Below, one piece after another: positions 24,746 through 35,729 of a stretch of DNA of 64,000 nucleotides; position 1 is the stretch's first letter; the number at the start of each line of letters is the position of its first letter. Made by a program: the position numbers and the translations under genes. Source of the stretch: Rhypophila decipiens (lineage: Eukaryota; Ascomycota; Sordariomycetes; Sordariales; Naviculisporaceae); assembly GCA_033297075.1 (NCBI GenBank), contig MU858061.1, forward strand, positions 248,001-312,000, written 5' to 3'. Below the pieces are notes generated by a model that was given only the letters and a program-made list of their open reading frames with translations, was not told the origin of the DNA and did not search any database.

Positions 24746-25218
24746 TGTGGATTTAAGGTAGGAGTAGTTTTGGCTTGAAATGGGGGTATCGTGGAATCAT
24801 ATCATTTTGAACACAAAAAAAGGAGAGATGGTGAATGTGTTGGAGAATGGAGCTTGGGGATGAGATGAAGCTGTCACTCACTCACAAAGCCAAGCTTCAA
24901 CCAATGAACTGAGAGCTCACCGTTCAGGCGGCTCGGCCAGTGAGGATCAGAGCTGCGCTGCACAGTGATGAACGGCAGCCCACCGCCAAGACGCCCAACG
25001 CCCCACTAAAGGCTAATCTGCCATCTTCCACCGCCAAAATTTTCCCCCAGGTCCAGTCCCTGCATTTTCGTCGCAAAAAGCTCCATCGCAAGCAAGGAAG
25101 TCTCGACGAAAATTTCCGTTCATAGGATTCTGAAATTGCGAATTATTGCAGCGCCTTTTGCGAACAAACAAAACGCAAACATCCCACACCAAAACCAAAC
25201 GAGTCCCTCGCAAACACC
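24746..25218. promoter_or_regulatory. Bidirectional promoter, Ind1 / BFR2
   Basis: 473 bp between divergent start codons. It must carry both promoters. No specific factor site is claimed. Confidence 0.45.
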
Positions 25219-27164
25219 ATGCCCCCCGTCGAAAAGAAAAGTCGCAGCAAGCGATTCTCCGAGTGGGAAGAGAAGCCTGTAAAAGGTTGGTCTTTTTTTC
25301 CTCCGTAGAACGCAGTGGGAGAAGAAGCCAGGCTAACATGAACGCATCAAGACTTTGACCCCGAAAATGAAGTCCCCGACGAGCCGGAAAACAGCGATAG
25401 CGAGGAGAGCGCCGACGAGAGAGCCGGCACGGAACATTACGTCTCTGTTGGGTACGTTGGAACTTGGACCCAACACACACAGCAATATCTGATCTTGAAC
25501 TAATTCCCACCAGGAAGAGCAAACTCCGCGGCAAAGAATCCGTCAACCTAGGCCCCGAATACAGAGGCGCCCGAGTGAGTCGCGCCGCCTTGGAGCAGAG
25601 CGACGAGGACGACGACGAAGAGGAAGAGGAGAGCGAGGAAGAAGAAGAATTCGCAGACCCAGACACCGCAGACCTCGAATTAGACCAGGTCGATGACGAT
25701 GCTGAAATCTCGAGCGATGATGCGCTAGGGGAAAGCGACAATGAGAAGCTCAAGGGTTTTGTCTTTCGCGGGAGCTCAAAACCTCTCAAGCCTTTGAGCA
25801 AGAACCTCGCCCGGAGACCTAAAGCTGCGGATTTTATGCAGGTTGAGGAGTCTGGAGAGGAAGAAGAGGGAGGCGAAGACGATGGTGTTTCTGTTTCTGG
25901 TAGTGAGGAAGACGAGGAGGAAGAAGGCGATTTGGAGGATTACTCTGGTGAAGAGGAAGAAGATTCTGAGCTGGAGGAGAGGGAAGGCGCCATGTTGTTT
26001 GACGACGAGGCTGAAGAAACGGATGATGACTCTGGCGATGACGAAGAAGAAGAGGAAGAGTCAGAGGATGACGACGAAGAAGAAGAAGACGGCGAGGATG
26101 AAGACGACGACCGCGCCGAGATGCGCAGAGCCATGGGCAACGAAGACGACGTCAAGGCCGACATCCGCAAAGCCATGAGCGACGGCCTCAAAACAGTCGT
26201 AAACACCATCTCCCAGGCCGCCAAGCAAGAAGCCGAGCAAGGAAAGGCAGTGCGCACCCAGCGTCGCGCATTCGATTCCATCCTCAACCTCCGCATCCGT
26301 CTCCAAAAGGCCCTCATAGCAGCCAATACCTTCCACGTCGCCGAGAAAGAAGAAGACGCCGCCCCCTCGGAGGCTTACCAAGCCGCCGAGGAAGCCGCCG
26401 TCAAGCTTTGGAACACAATCGACAGTGTCCGGTCAAGCTTAGCCCCCCCAACCAAGACGGGCGAAAAAAGAAAACGCTCGGCCATCACGCTCGACACCCC
26501 CACCCAAGAAATCTGGGAGAGCATGCAGAGCCTCGAGTCCATCGCCCTCTCGCGGCGTCGCAAAGTCCTAGACAAATGGTCGTCCAAAGTCCGCCTCGAA
26601 GCAGGCGGCGGCCTGACAAAAACCCGCCGCTTGGTCGATTCATCCTCCTCCTCTTCCCTGGTTTCAGTCCTAGAAGATCAGCTCCTTGGAAATTCAGACA
26701 GGCACATCAAACGCGTGCGCACCCCGCGCTCATGCGCACCCTTTCAATCAGCCAAGAAGGTAGAAGAGGACTCGCAAATCTACGACGACGCGGATTTTTA
26801 CCAGCTCCTCTTGAAAGAATTGGTGGATCAGCGAAGCACGGACGCTGCGGCGCCGGGGGGCCAGCATGTGGCTACTGTGCGCTGGGCGGCCATCAAAGAG
26901 GCCAAGACGAGAAAGGTTGTCGATCGCAAGGCGAGCAAGGGGCGGAAATTGAGGTATACTGTTCATGAGAAGTTGCAGAATTTCATGGCGCCCGAGGATC
27001 GCAGGACGTGGGAGGAGCATGCTGTTGATCGCTTGTTTGGTGCGCTTTTTGGGCAGAAGATGGTTCTTGGGGAGGAGGATGGAGAAGAAGAGGAGGAAGA
27101 GGATATGGAGATGGGTGGGGTTGGTGTCAACGGTGGGGAGGGGTTGAAGTTGTTTGGGAATTAG
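25219..27164 (+). CDS. BFR2: Ribosome biogenesis protein Bfr2 (AATF/Che-1 family)
   Basis: Nucleolar factor needed for 18S rRNA processing in the SSU processome. Exons 25219-25285, 25352-25451 and 25514-27164 give 605 aa. The N-terminal signature after exon 1, DFDPENEVPDEPENSDSEES followed by HYVSVGKSKLR and GPEYRGARVSRAAL, matches Bfr2. Residues about 80-300 hold long Glu/Asp runs. The AATF leucine-zipper-like region follows (RAFDSILNLRIRLQKALIAAN), then the C-terminal TRAUB domain (QIYDDADFYQLLLKELVDQR and the KASKGRKLRYTVHEKLQNFM segment). The first two introns are 66 and 62 nt. Confidence 0.93.
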
Positions 27165-27415
27165 GTGGGTGTGTGTTGTTGATTATATTTGATAGTAAGT
27201 TGGATATTGACTGGAGAAGAAGAAGGGAGGTTGTGATTGTGTTGGAGCGTTGGCTGTATATATGCCGTTGCATTGTGACTGAGCATCTTGGGAGCCTGCC
27301 ATGAGTCCATTTACAAAATACGTAGAATGAATGTCAACAATTGAGATTGTCTCTGTCAGAGAGACTTCATATGAAAGTACCCAGCCAGGTAAGGTACCTA
27401 CGGTATGGTAGGTGG

Positions 27416-29438
27416 TCAGACCTTTTCAAACCTCAGAAACAACCTCTCCTTCCCAGGACGACAAGTATACCCATCACTCTGCTCGTCCATGCCCTCGTCA
27501 TCGACGATGTGGGTCGTGTAGTTGGAGTAGATTGCACTGATTATGAGTTTCATTTCTGGTTTGTTGTTGATATGATGGATGGTCAGTTAGTATATCACCC
27601 TACGTACATGGAACCACGAAAGAGAAGATGCGTTTGTGCGGACGGGCTCAGCCAGATGGACAAGAAGAGGACTAACCATGCATAGCAAAATGACTCCCGA
27701 TGCACATCCTCCCGCCTGAGCCGAAGGCCCAGAATTGTCGTCTTTTTTCTTTGAGACTTTCGTCTTCATTTTCATCATAGTACTTGGCTTTCTCCGCAAC
27801 GCAAGTACTACTGCCAAGAGGTGTGTGGTGAGGCTCAGGCACATGCAGCCACCTAGTGTGATCCCACCTCTCAGGATCTTGATAGACCTCCTCATCACGA
27901 TGTAATGCATACGACGAGGCAGAGATCCTCACACCGCCCGGTATATAAAACCCCGCGATGGAACAACCACTTGAGGGTGTCTCGCGAGGTTGCGGGCCCG
28001 CCAGCGGGGCGTGGAGGCGGAGGGTTTCTGTTAGGAGGGCGTTGAGCAGGGGGAGGGCGTCTAGGGCTTTTGGGTCGGGCAGCAGCAGCATTTCTTTCTC
28101 TTGGAGCAGCAGCATGTTGTTAGGGGATAGAGCAGCAAGTAACTCGGCTCGGAGCTGGGTTTGGAGGGCTGGGTTTTGGGATAAGCGCCAGACTGTGTAG
28201 GATAATGCTATGCCGGCTGTTTCGTGGCCTGCTAGGACGTGGTCGAATAGTTCGGATGCTAGGGTTAGGCGCCTGTTGTTGGGCTTCTTTTCTTGCTGTT
28301 TGGTGGATGGTAAAGAAATTCCTTCTTCTTCTTCTTCTTCTTCTTCTTCTTCTTCTTCTTCTTCTTCTTCTTCTTCTTTGTCTAAGCCGGTGACCAAGGC
28401 GTTGTAAACCACCGACTTGTTGTTATTCTCACCACTACCTCCAGCCGTGTCTTGTGGTGACGAAGAGCCGCCAGAGCGAGTGGTGGTGATGATGATGTTA
28501 TCCAGCAAACCAAGACACCACTCCCCCAGTTCCCCATTAGCAGCATCAACCCACCCCGGACAAAGCGGGATCCCGATTCTCCTGCAAAACCTCGTCAAGA
28601 CGGGTAATTCCTGGTCGTAAAACCCCGACTCGGCACGAGCTCTATAAACCTCGAGGAAATGGTCACGGTAGGGTTTGTCCTGTAGGAAATTCGTCCCGCC
28701 GTCGAGACCAAATGTGTAGGCGGATATGAAATCCATTGCTGTCGCTGTGAGGAGGGAGTAGACATCTATTCCGTGCGGCATCTGCGTTGAGGAGATGGAT
28801 TCTTCAAGGATGGGCAGCAGACGGTTGTAGATTATGGACTGGGCTTGGGATTTTGCGGCCAGGGAGGACTGGATGTATGATTTGGAGTAGATTCGTGAGA
28901 TTAGGCGTTTTCGGAGCGAGTGAGGATTTGAATTTCGGAGGGAGAACATGCAGGGGACGCTGGAATATGTCATGGTGAGATGGTGATCTGAGTACAAATA
29001 TGGGACAGTACTTTGGAAACCTTTTGGCCCTTGCCAGATTCGTGAGGCCATATACGAGTAGAGAGTTCCTTCTAGTTATGCTAATTACAGCCCAAACAAA
29101 ATTGCTACCTACCCGTAGTTGTCAAAAACAGAGTACCAGACCGGCTTCTCGAAGCCGCCCTGGTAGACAGTCCGAACGCCATCGATGGTGTTGATGCTGA
29201 CCTCGTTGGGGCCGAGCCTGATAACGGGCCCGAGACGTCGGTGGAGGGCAAGGAGCGTCTTGTTCTCCCGCCTGTTCCAGCGTACTGAGAGAACCCATAG
29301 TCGAGAGAAAGGAGCGGACCAGTGGGCCTTGGGAATAGATGCGAGAGGCGAGAAGAATGCCGGAAAGAGGATATATCTGTGGACGAAGAAGACGAGAAGG
29401 AGCGATAGGGATATCACTCCCAGTGGGAGTGACGTCAT
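27416..29438 (-). CDS. Membrane-anchored cytochrome P450 monooxygenase
   Basis: Haem-thiolate monooxygenase of the ER; substrate unknown. Exons 29438-29113, 28959-27677 and 27555-27416 give 582 aa. The N-terminal anchor (LPLGVISLSLLLVFFV) starts a few residues after Met1. All P450 signatures are present: I-helix AGHET, the K-helix ETLR, the WDHTRW region and the haem loop FGSGGRMCIG with its Cys ligand. The first intron is placed from TACGG|GT to CCAG|CG so that FDNYG joins VPCMFSLRN; reading through it instead would add a junk segment. The open frame upstream of Met1 begins only at a TTG. Between the G and I helices, 18 consecutive Glu are encoded by a pure GAA repeat, unusual for a P450. 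CYP family not assigned. Confidence 0.9.
28323..28376 (-). repeat. (GAA)18 trinucleotide repeat in P450 exon 2
   Basis: Eighteen uninterrupted TTC units on the plus strand read as 18 GAA codons (Glu) in the P450, just after LDK and before GIS. It sits in a loop between helices and keeps the frame. Confidence 0.95.
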
Positions 29439-29863
29439 TTCACCAATTGATGGCGATTGCTGTTTGGACAACAAATATAACTCCTTACGGAGTATCCGGC
29501 AGCCAAATTATTATAAGATGGGAGAATTTTCACTTGTTTGTCCCTTCTAGATGGTGTTGGTTGATCGGCAGGTGAGAGTTGGTTCAGTGGGGTGGTCAGC
29601 CCTGAGGTTTATTTTACTGTAGTGAGCCATCTCGGATTCTCGACCATACACTGAAACCGAAATCTTTAACACCGCCAGGCAACACTGGGCTAGATCAACC
29701 AACAAGGTACAAGAATATTACCCATGACTCACTGTCAAAATTTTGACCTGCTCATTTCTTCGATTGATATTTGAATCTTTTCATGGAGGGGAAATATTCT
29801 CATTTGCATTCTTCTCAACCCGCAAAACCAATCTGAAGACCACCAAACAACTGCTAGATCACC
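29439..29863. promoter_or_regulatory. Bidirectional promoter, P450 / F-box protein
   Basis: 425 bp between divergent starts. It contains the leaders of both genes; nothing else was recognised. Confidence 0.4.
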
Positions 29864-31903
29864 ATGGCTCCAACCCTGGTAGACCTCCCGGACGACATCC
29901 TCCTGATAGTCCTCGCTACCCTCGACAGCGCCCGCGACTTGCGTGCCCTGGCCCTCTCATGTCACCGTCTGCACCGGTTCGTGACCAACGATGGCTGGCG
30001 CGTCTTTGTGAGGAACAGGTTTCCTTCACTCGAGGTTCCTCCTCCGTCCCGGAACCTCCTCGGCTGGAAGAAGACGGCCGAGTCGCTCACCTGGCAGAGC
30101 CGACACTGGGACAAGCGATCTTTGCAGTTCCAGGCTCTCCTCCCACGCTCGGGTTCTGCTCTTGGCACGGTCCCACGAACTCGGGAGCGTCAGAGGGGTG
30201 GCCTCTTCCAGCCCGTGATTGATGCCCATTTGGACCCAGAGACGCACGAGGAGCTGGTGGTATGGGGTGCTGGAGAGAACATTGTCGCCAGGCATCGTCA
30301 GCGGAATGCTTCTGACGGGAAATCGGAAAATGTGACGTGGCTGCAGTCCGAGGGAAGGCACCACGGTTTTACCGCGGGTTTTGATGACGTGAGGGCAATC
30401 AAGATCCTCAAGGACGAAGGCAGGCACCATAAAGCCTTCTTGGCAGGCCGAGATAATGGAGATTTGGCTCTCTTGTCTACCGAGCCCGGCCAGTTTGGAA
30501 AACGTCTTGTCGAGTTCGGCCCCGAAGATGGTGTCCAAGGAACAGAGCAACACGCTCAAGACACAATAAACTCGATCGACGTGCTCACTTCCAACCACAG
30601 CAGTCTCATCTCGGCAACCACCAAGTCGAGCATTTTCTTGTACCGTCTGCCTGAAGATGAGAGCACACACGTGGTGCCCGAAACAGTTCTTAATCTACGA
30701 CAAGACGTCTTTGAGAGCTCCGCCTCACAATTATGCCGCGCAACCTGGATGGGCGAGGACACACTGGCCTTGGCACTCAAAGGATGCAAAGATCCGCTCC
30801 GCTACATGACCCTGACCCCGACAGGCTGGACTCACCACACGGCGGCCAAGAATCCCAAGCTCGAAACCCTGTTTGGAGTCGGCTACGGCAACATATGTCC
30901 CAACTCTCTACAGCCCATCCGCGACTCTAGCACCTCTTCCGGGGGCGGTACAAGCCTCCTCCTGAGTGCATGGCGAGACGGCACCGTTCGTCTCCAGGAC
31001 CTGCGCTCCTCCTCTTCCTTTGACACAATCTACCAAGACAACGTCGACCCCTGGGCAGACATGGAAAGCCTCATGACGTACGGAAGCGAACGTTTTATCG
31101 GCGGCGGCATGAACGGCGCGGCCATCAAGATTTTTGATTTCCGCTGGCCAAAGAACTACTATCACACTGCCGGGCTCCCCTGTCTTGACAAAGTCCCATT
31201 TTCGCAGCCCTCACAGCCATTCCTCAAAGCACCGATACGATACCGCCCGGGGATCCTCGCGCGTTGTGAGCCGGAAAAAGGAGTCAGATGTCAATGGCAC
31301 AGTTTGTCGCAAAACATTTATTACCGCCCCAATGCCAGCTTTTTCCTGTCCAATTCCCTGCCCAAAAGGTACAGCGCCAGTGGCATCTGGTCACTTGCCA
31401 AGCCATCGGATTTGTCGCCCAACTTTTATATCGGCATTTCGGGAGGCATCATCGAGGCGAATTTGGAGCCTTCTCTTGGGACAATGATGTCCACTAGTAC
31501 AGGTTCAGAGACAAGTTCAAGTTCGAGCATACGAGTAGACCCGAACCTCGGCTTCCGCGACTGGCGATTAGAAAGGGACGCCCCTAGCTCGGTCGGGTAC
31601 GAATCTCTACCTCTCGGCGCAGCAATGATGGAAACAGGCGACGGGTTTGCCTTCAGACAGAATGATCGCGCGATTCGGTTCCCGAGGATGTGGACGCCTC
31701 GGTCTCGACAACCTAACCCGCGAGAACAGGAACAAGAACAGGCGGAAGAGGTACGAGAACTGGAAGAAATGGAGGGTCTGTTTAACTCGGAGCTTATGAA
31801 ACATCACCGCCTCGATCGGAGGTATCAAGACATTGATGATTATTGGACTGAATGGGATGCTGGGCAGATATCAAAAGGCGTGGGGGATTTACGGGTGGAG
31901 TAG
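29864..31903 (+). CDS. F-box protein with beta-propeller-like body
   Basis: Probable substrate receptor of an SCF (Skp1-cullin-F-box) ubiquitin ligase; target unknown. Single exon, 679 aa. The F-box is at the extreme N-terminus (about residues 6-50: LVDLPDDILLIVLATLDSAR, LRALALSCHRLHRFV). The middle contains loosely WD40-like strands (SGGGTSLLLSAWRDGTVRLQDLR; GGGMNGAAIKIFDFRW) that suggest a degenerate propeller, which I infer rather than see as clean GH-WD repeats. The C-terminus is Glu/Gln-rich with a short helical segment ending LDRRYQDIDDYWTEWD. It faces the P450 gene head to head. Confidence 0.8.
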   Translation: MAPTLVDLPDDILLIVLATLDSARDLRALALSCHRLHRFVTNDGWRVFVRNRFPSLEVPPPSRNLLGWKKTAESLTWQSRHWDKRSLQFQALLPRSGSALGTVPRTRERQRGGLFQPVIDAHLDPETHEELVVWGAGENIVARHRQRNASDGKSENVTWLQSEGRHHGFTAGFDDVRAIKILKDEGRHHKAFLAGRDNGDLALLSTEPGQFGKRLVEFGPEDGVQGTEQHAQDTINSIDVLTSNHSSLISATTKSSIFLYRLPEDESTHVVPETVLNLRQDVFESSASQLCRATWMGEDTLALALKGCKDPLRYMTLTPTGWTHHTAAKNPKLETLFGVGYGNICPNSLQPIRDSSTSSGGGTSLLLSAWRDGTVRLQDLRSSSSFDTIYQDNVDPWADMESLMTYGSERFIGGGMNGAAIKIFDFRWPKNYYHTAGLPCLDKVPFSQPSQPFLKAPIRYRPGILARCEPEKGVRCQWHSLSQNIYYRPNASFFLSNSLPKRYSASGIWSLAKPSDLSPNFYIGISGGIIEANLEPSLGTMMSTSTGSETSSSSSIRVDPNLGFRDWRLERDAPSSVGYESLPLGAAMMETGDGFAFRQNDRAIRFPRMWTPRSRQPNPREQEQEQAEEVRELEEMEGLFNSELMKHHRLDRRYQDIDDYWTEWDAGQISKGVGDLRVE

Positions 31904-32174
31904 GTGAATGTAGATAAAAGCTTCATGCTGAAATAGAACCGGTGCCATAAAATCACAAGATTTACTTGAGAATGCTAATTTTCTGCTTATTATAGTTTGG
32001 AAGGACATTCGTCGTACTCTGTCGCACTGACACTGGTATTACCTAGGTAGGAAGTGCACATGAGCTGAGCATACTGGTATCGGTTCATCACAAGCAAACA
32101 ACGAGCTTTCCCGTCCTCACACGGCCTAGCATCGTTCCCTTTTTCTTCCTTTAAAACCTAGCAGATAGTCTTAT

Positions 32175-33211
32175 TTAGGCCTTCCTTCGCACCTCCTCCC
32201 TTGCAGCATGCTCGGAAAACTTCCTGGTAGTCTCATTCTGTTCCGTTACAAAGTCGCCAAGATAATCAGGTACTTGTTCAACCTGATTGTAATGCCCAGG
32301 AACCGGCTCGCCCAGGGTGGTATACACCGGGACGACGCCAGTCCAGACCCTTTGCGTCAAATCTTGATTGTCCAGATCAAACCGATCATCGCTCGGCCCG
32401 CCAGAGTGAAGCTTTGCACTGCCCGCAGAGATCTTGACGCGGAGGATGCTGGTGGATGACATTTCCGCCGGGGTGGGAGGGACGCGGGTTTTTTCCCAGC
32501 GGGAGGGGATTATCTGGTTGGTGATGAGTGCCATTGCGTAGAGCTTTTCGTCGGGCGAGGTGACGAGGGATGCGTGTCCGAAGAGGGTCGCGCTGGTGTA
32601 GTTGTAGGAGTGGTGGTTTGGGGTTAGGGCTAGGACGAGGCCGGTTATGGTGGAGGTTTGGATCGTTAGCGGGAGACTACCACCCTGGGGGGCGGCTTCA
32701 CTGTCCTGGGAAGGGGAGGAGGTTGTGCGGCGGGTTAGGTTCATTATTCGGGAGGAGACATATCTAAGCAGTAAGCACAGGGTGAGATGAGGTTAGTTTT
32801 TTTGAAGCAAGGGTTACTTAGTGGGTGGGTGGTGGGATCCAATGGTTTACGACTGGATGATGTATGTTAGGAAACAGTTTACCCGTGGAGATAGAGATCC
32901 AGGACGTCACCCACGTCAGCACTGGGTCTGTCGAATGAGCCCATGACTCCGATCATGGGCAGGACGGCTGGGAAGGGACTGTCGGGGTCGTTGAAGGAGA
33001 CGCTGACTAGGCGTGACTCGTTGATCAGTCTGTGGATCGTCTCGAGCTCGTAGTTTGCTGAGCCCCAGCAGCCATTCTGGGTTAGTTTCGGGTGTTTGTT
33101 CTGGAAAGCGGCAGAGTTGGGAGGTTGAGTATGTATGTACTTACCTCTGTCATTGAGACGCTTCACCGTGCTATACGGCTGTTTGGGGTATTGAAGCTCC
33201 TGGCGAGGCAT
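32175..33211 (-). CDS. FMN-binding split-barrel (pyridoxamine phosphate oxidase-like) protein
   Basis: Fungal member of the FMN-binding/nitroimidazole-resistance-like split-barrel group; substrate unknown. Exons 33211-33145, 33057-32883 and 32763-32175 give 276 aa. The start MPRQELQYPKQPYSTVKRLNDR is typical. For intron 1 the CCAG acceptor at 33085 breaks the frame, while CTCAG at 33058 gives DR|ANYELETIHRLINE, matching the family's YETIHSIVNE pattern. The barrel continues VSFNDPDSPFPAVLPMIGVMG, then YLHGYVSSRIM. The second half contains SYNYTSATLFGHASLV and MALITNQIIPSRWEKTRVPP, both recurrent in this family. Probably cytosolic; no signal peptide. Confidence 0.85.
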
Positions 33212-35729
33212 ATTGACGATGGAGGAGGCTGATGAGATGAGCACACAGTCGAGGCTTCGGGACCTTGGCAGTTGATTTTGGAGATGAGGCCTCAAGTTCA
33301 ATGAGGACAAGATGCTTTCCAACCTCCTTGGTCATCGGTTCGTGTTTATAAGGTATCACTATCACTGCATACATGTACACTTGGTGACTCACGACAATTA
33401 CATGCCATCTAACTTGCCAGCGTGTGACTAACACCATAACCTCATGGTTAGGACATGGCGCAACAAGTCACATCTTCACTTGCCTTGCTGTGGTCTAGAT
33501 GGAAGCACGCTGTAAGCCTGATCTTGCCGGTAAACCAAGTGGATATGGGCAAGCTGCCTACATCTAGAAACGCCGTTATCTCATGAGTGATGAGTCTGCA
33601 TCGGGACATGATGTTGTCGGTTGTTATCGCTGATCCCAAAGGGTCCACCCGGAGGATACGATAACGGCACGCTACGCGATAGGGACGGCCCTTTTGTACA
33701 ATAGAGGTATTACATAAAGTAACAATGACATTATCATATCAGCCTCGTTGTATTGTTCCGAATCTACAAACTTCTTGGGCACACGGTAGGGTCACGGACA
33801 CGGAGTCTATCAGCCATAGCAGGCTGAATAACATCGGAGCTGAAATTGGCCAGCGGATTTAAGGGCCAGAGGAGTAGAATGAGATGCTACTGAATGTAGT
33901 GAACTGTCTCGTGGACTTTGCCGTCGGGAGTGAAAATGTGTGTTGAGAAGTTGCCGGCGGCTGTTATGGGCGATCAAGTGCTGGCCGTGTTTTGGATCTG
34001 ATTCTGGACGAACAAGCGATTCGAGAGATGAAAAGCGGTTGGTAAAGTCTTGACGACGAGAAGAAGAAGAATGCAGCCAAAATTGATCTCGACCCTTTCG
34101 TCCTCTCTGCCGATATGACTCCATCACGAGGCCACCATGCCCTCCGTTTGTGAGCAACACAAGGTGGAAGTCGGAAATTGTGCGGGGGAGAAAAAGGGTC
34201 TCATCTCTGCAGTTGACTTGCATTGGGACGTTTGAGGTTCTTTGGGGGCACGACGCTGGCACAGAACCTTAATCCAGCCCCTGTTCCTCGGTCTCGGTAA
34301 GAAGAAACGACCCCTGTAAGCACCCCTGAACTGAGACAGACAGCAGCACCAGCAGGCGCCTCCCTCCTTCTTTTCCTCCCCTCCCCGCGGCCAAACCCCA
34401 CCCTCGGGACTTGCACTGAACTCCTAGGCGACCTTGTCGGCGTCGTTTCTCTCTCCTGCAGTCAAATTCAGGTCCAGTGCTTCTTTGATTCAATCAATTG
34501 GGCGTCTACCTGTTTCTTCCATGATGTACTTTTTCTGGAAATCGAGACTTGATGACGCGCGTGTTCTGGAACGATTCGCTCCAGTTCAGTCATGCCTCCT
34601 GCCCCCTGCCCCGACAGTGAGGTCCCAAACATGAGGCCCAAGATCTTTCTTTCTGCGTCTGCCCAGATCATGGCATGCCATGAGGACCTCTTTCCTGAAA
34701 TTAACCCAGTTAGAAGGTAGCCGTTTCCCCTTGACGGACAGAATCGAGAGATGCAACAGACACAGGACAAGATCTCGAGGACATCCTTTCTGTTTTATCT
34801 TGATCTCAATACCGCCTCATTCTCCCCTTTCCCATCCCTCGTCTCGCAGACGCAGACCATCACATTTTCTATTAAGAAAAATGGAATCATTGTCGCTAAA
34901 TAAGGGGCAGAGTCTCGTGCGTTCAGTCGAAAAACAAGCACTCGCCCAAGCGAGATGTAACCGTGTCGGTTTCAGCTGAAACACCCAAGACCCAGGGGTC
35001 TCTTTCTCACCCCCAGAAGGCTGCCACCAAAATTCTTGTCAGCCTTGCCCTCGGGCCAATCATGACCCCCGTCTCGTCCCCAGGTGGTCCCCTGCAAGCT
35101 CATGTTCGGCACGAACGACTCAACTTGACATCTCGAACAATGCCCTGCACGGTTGCTGTTTGAGCAACCTGTTCCCGTCTTGGGAGGGATTGTGTCTGGG
35201 GGCCGGGGGACTCGAGATGAAGAAGTTGTCAAGAGACTGTGGCCATTGGTTTGGCTTGGCAATACCAGCTCAAAAGTCTTGGGTTCTTGTTTCTCTCGCT
35301 CGCTTTTACGTGTACTCCGTAGCAGGGTCACAGCCAAAGCTGATGTGTGCGGATCCCCCCATCCTGTCTAGTCGACGGTCTGTTTGAAGAGCGTACCCAC
35401 GCACTTTCTGTCTCTCTCTCTCTTTCCACTCCTCTCTTTTTCCTTCCCACACACGATACCTGTTTGGAGACAGGACATGACATGGCCGGACCTGGACATG
35501 CCATTGTCGAATAAACATCACAGCTTGAGTTGAACAACGAAAAGCTTCAGAGACATTGTGACGACGATGTCCTAGATACGCTCATTTGTTATTTTCCTTC
35601 TTTAATAATTTTACTATTCTACACGTTCCCTTCTCGACATTCTCTTTTCGAATCACACAAACTCCCATTGACTGGGTCTGTTTTTATTTTATTTACTTTC
35701 AAATTAATCAAATTAACCCATCAGCAAAA
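33212..35729. other. Long intergenic region before the seven-helix protein gene
   Basis: 2.5 kb between divergent starts. No coding segment was recognised; a minus-strand frame at 33810-34262 lacks any domain. A CT-rich tract at about 35405-35450 suggests transcription initiation for the downstream gene, giving it a leader of roughly 300 nt. Confidence 0.4.

Noticed and set aside
28960..29051. Upstream part of the open frame preceding P450 exon 2
   Set aside because: It lies within intron 1; the family sequence resumes only after the CCAG acceptor at 28960.
33810..34262. 150-codon minus-strand frame in the long gap before the seven-helix protein gene
   Set aside because: No recognisable motif, no splice partners, and low coding character.
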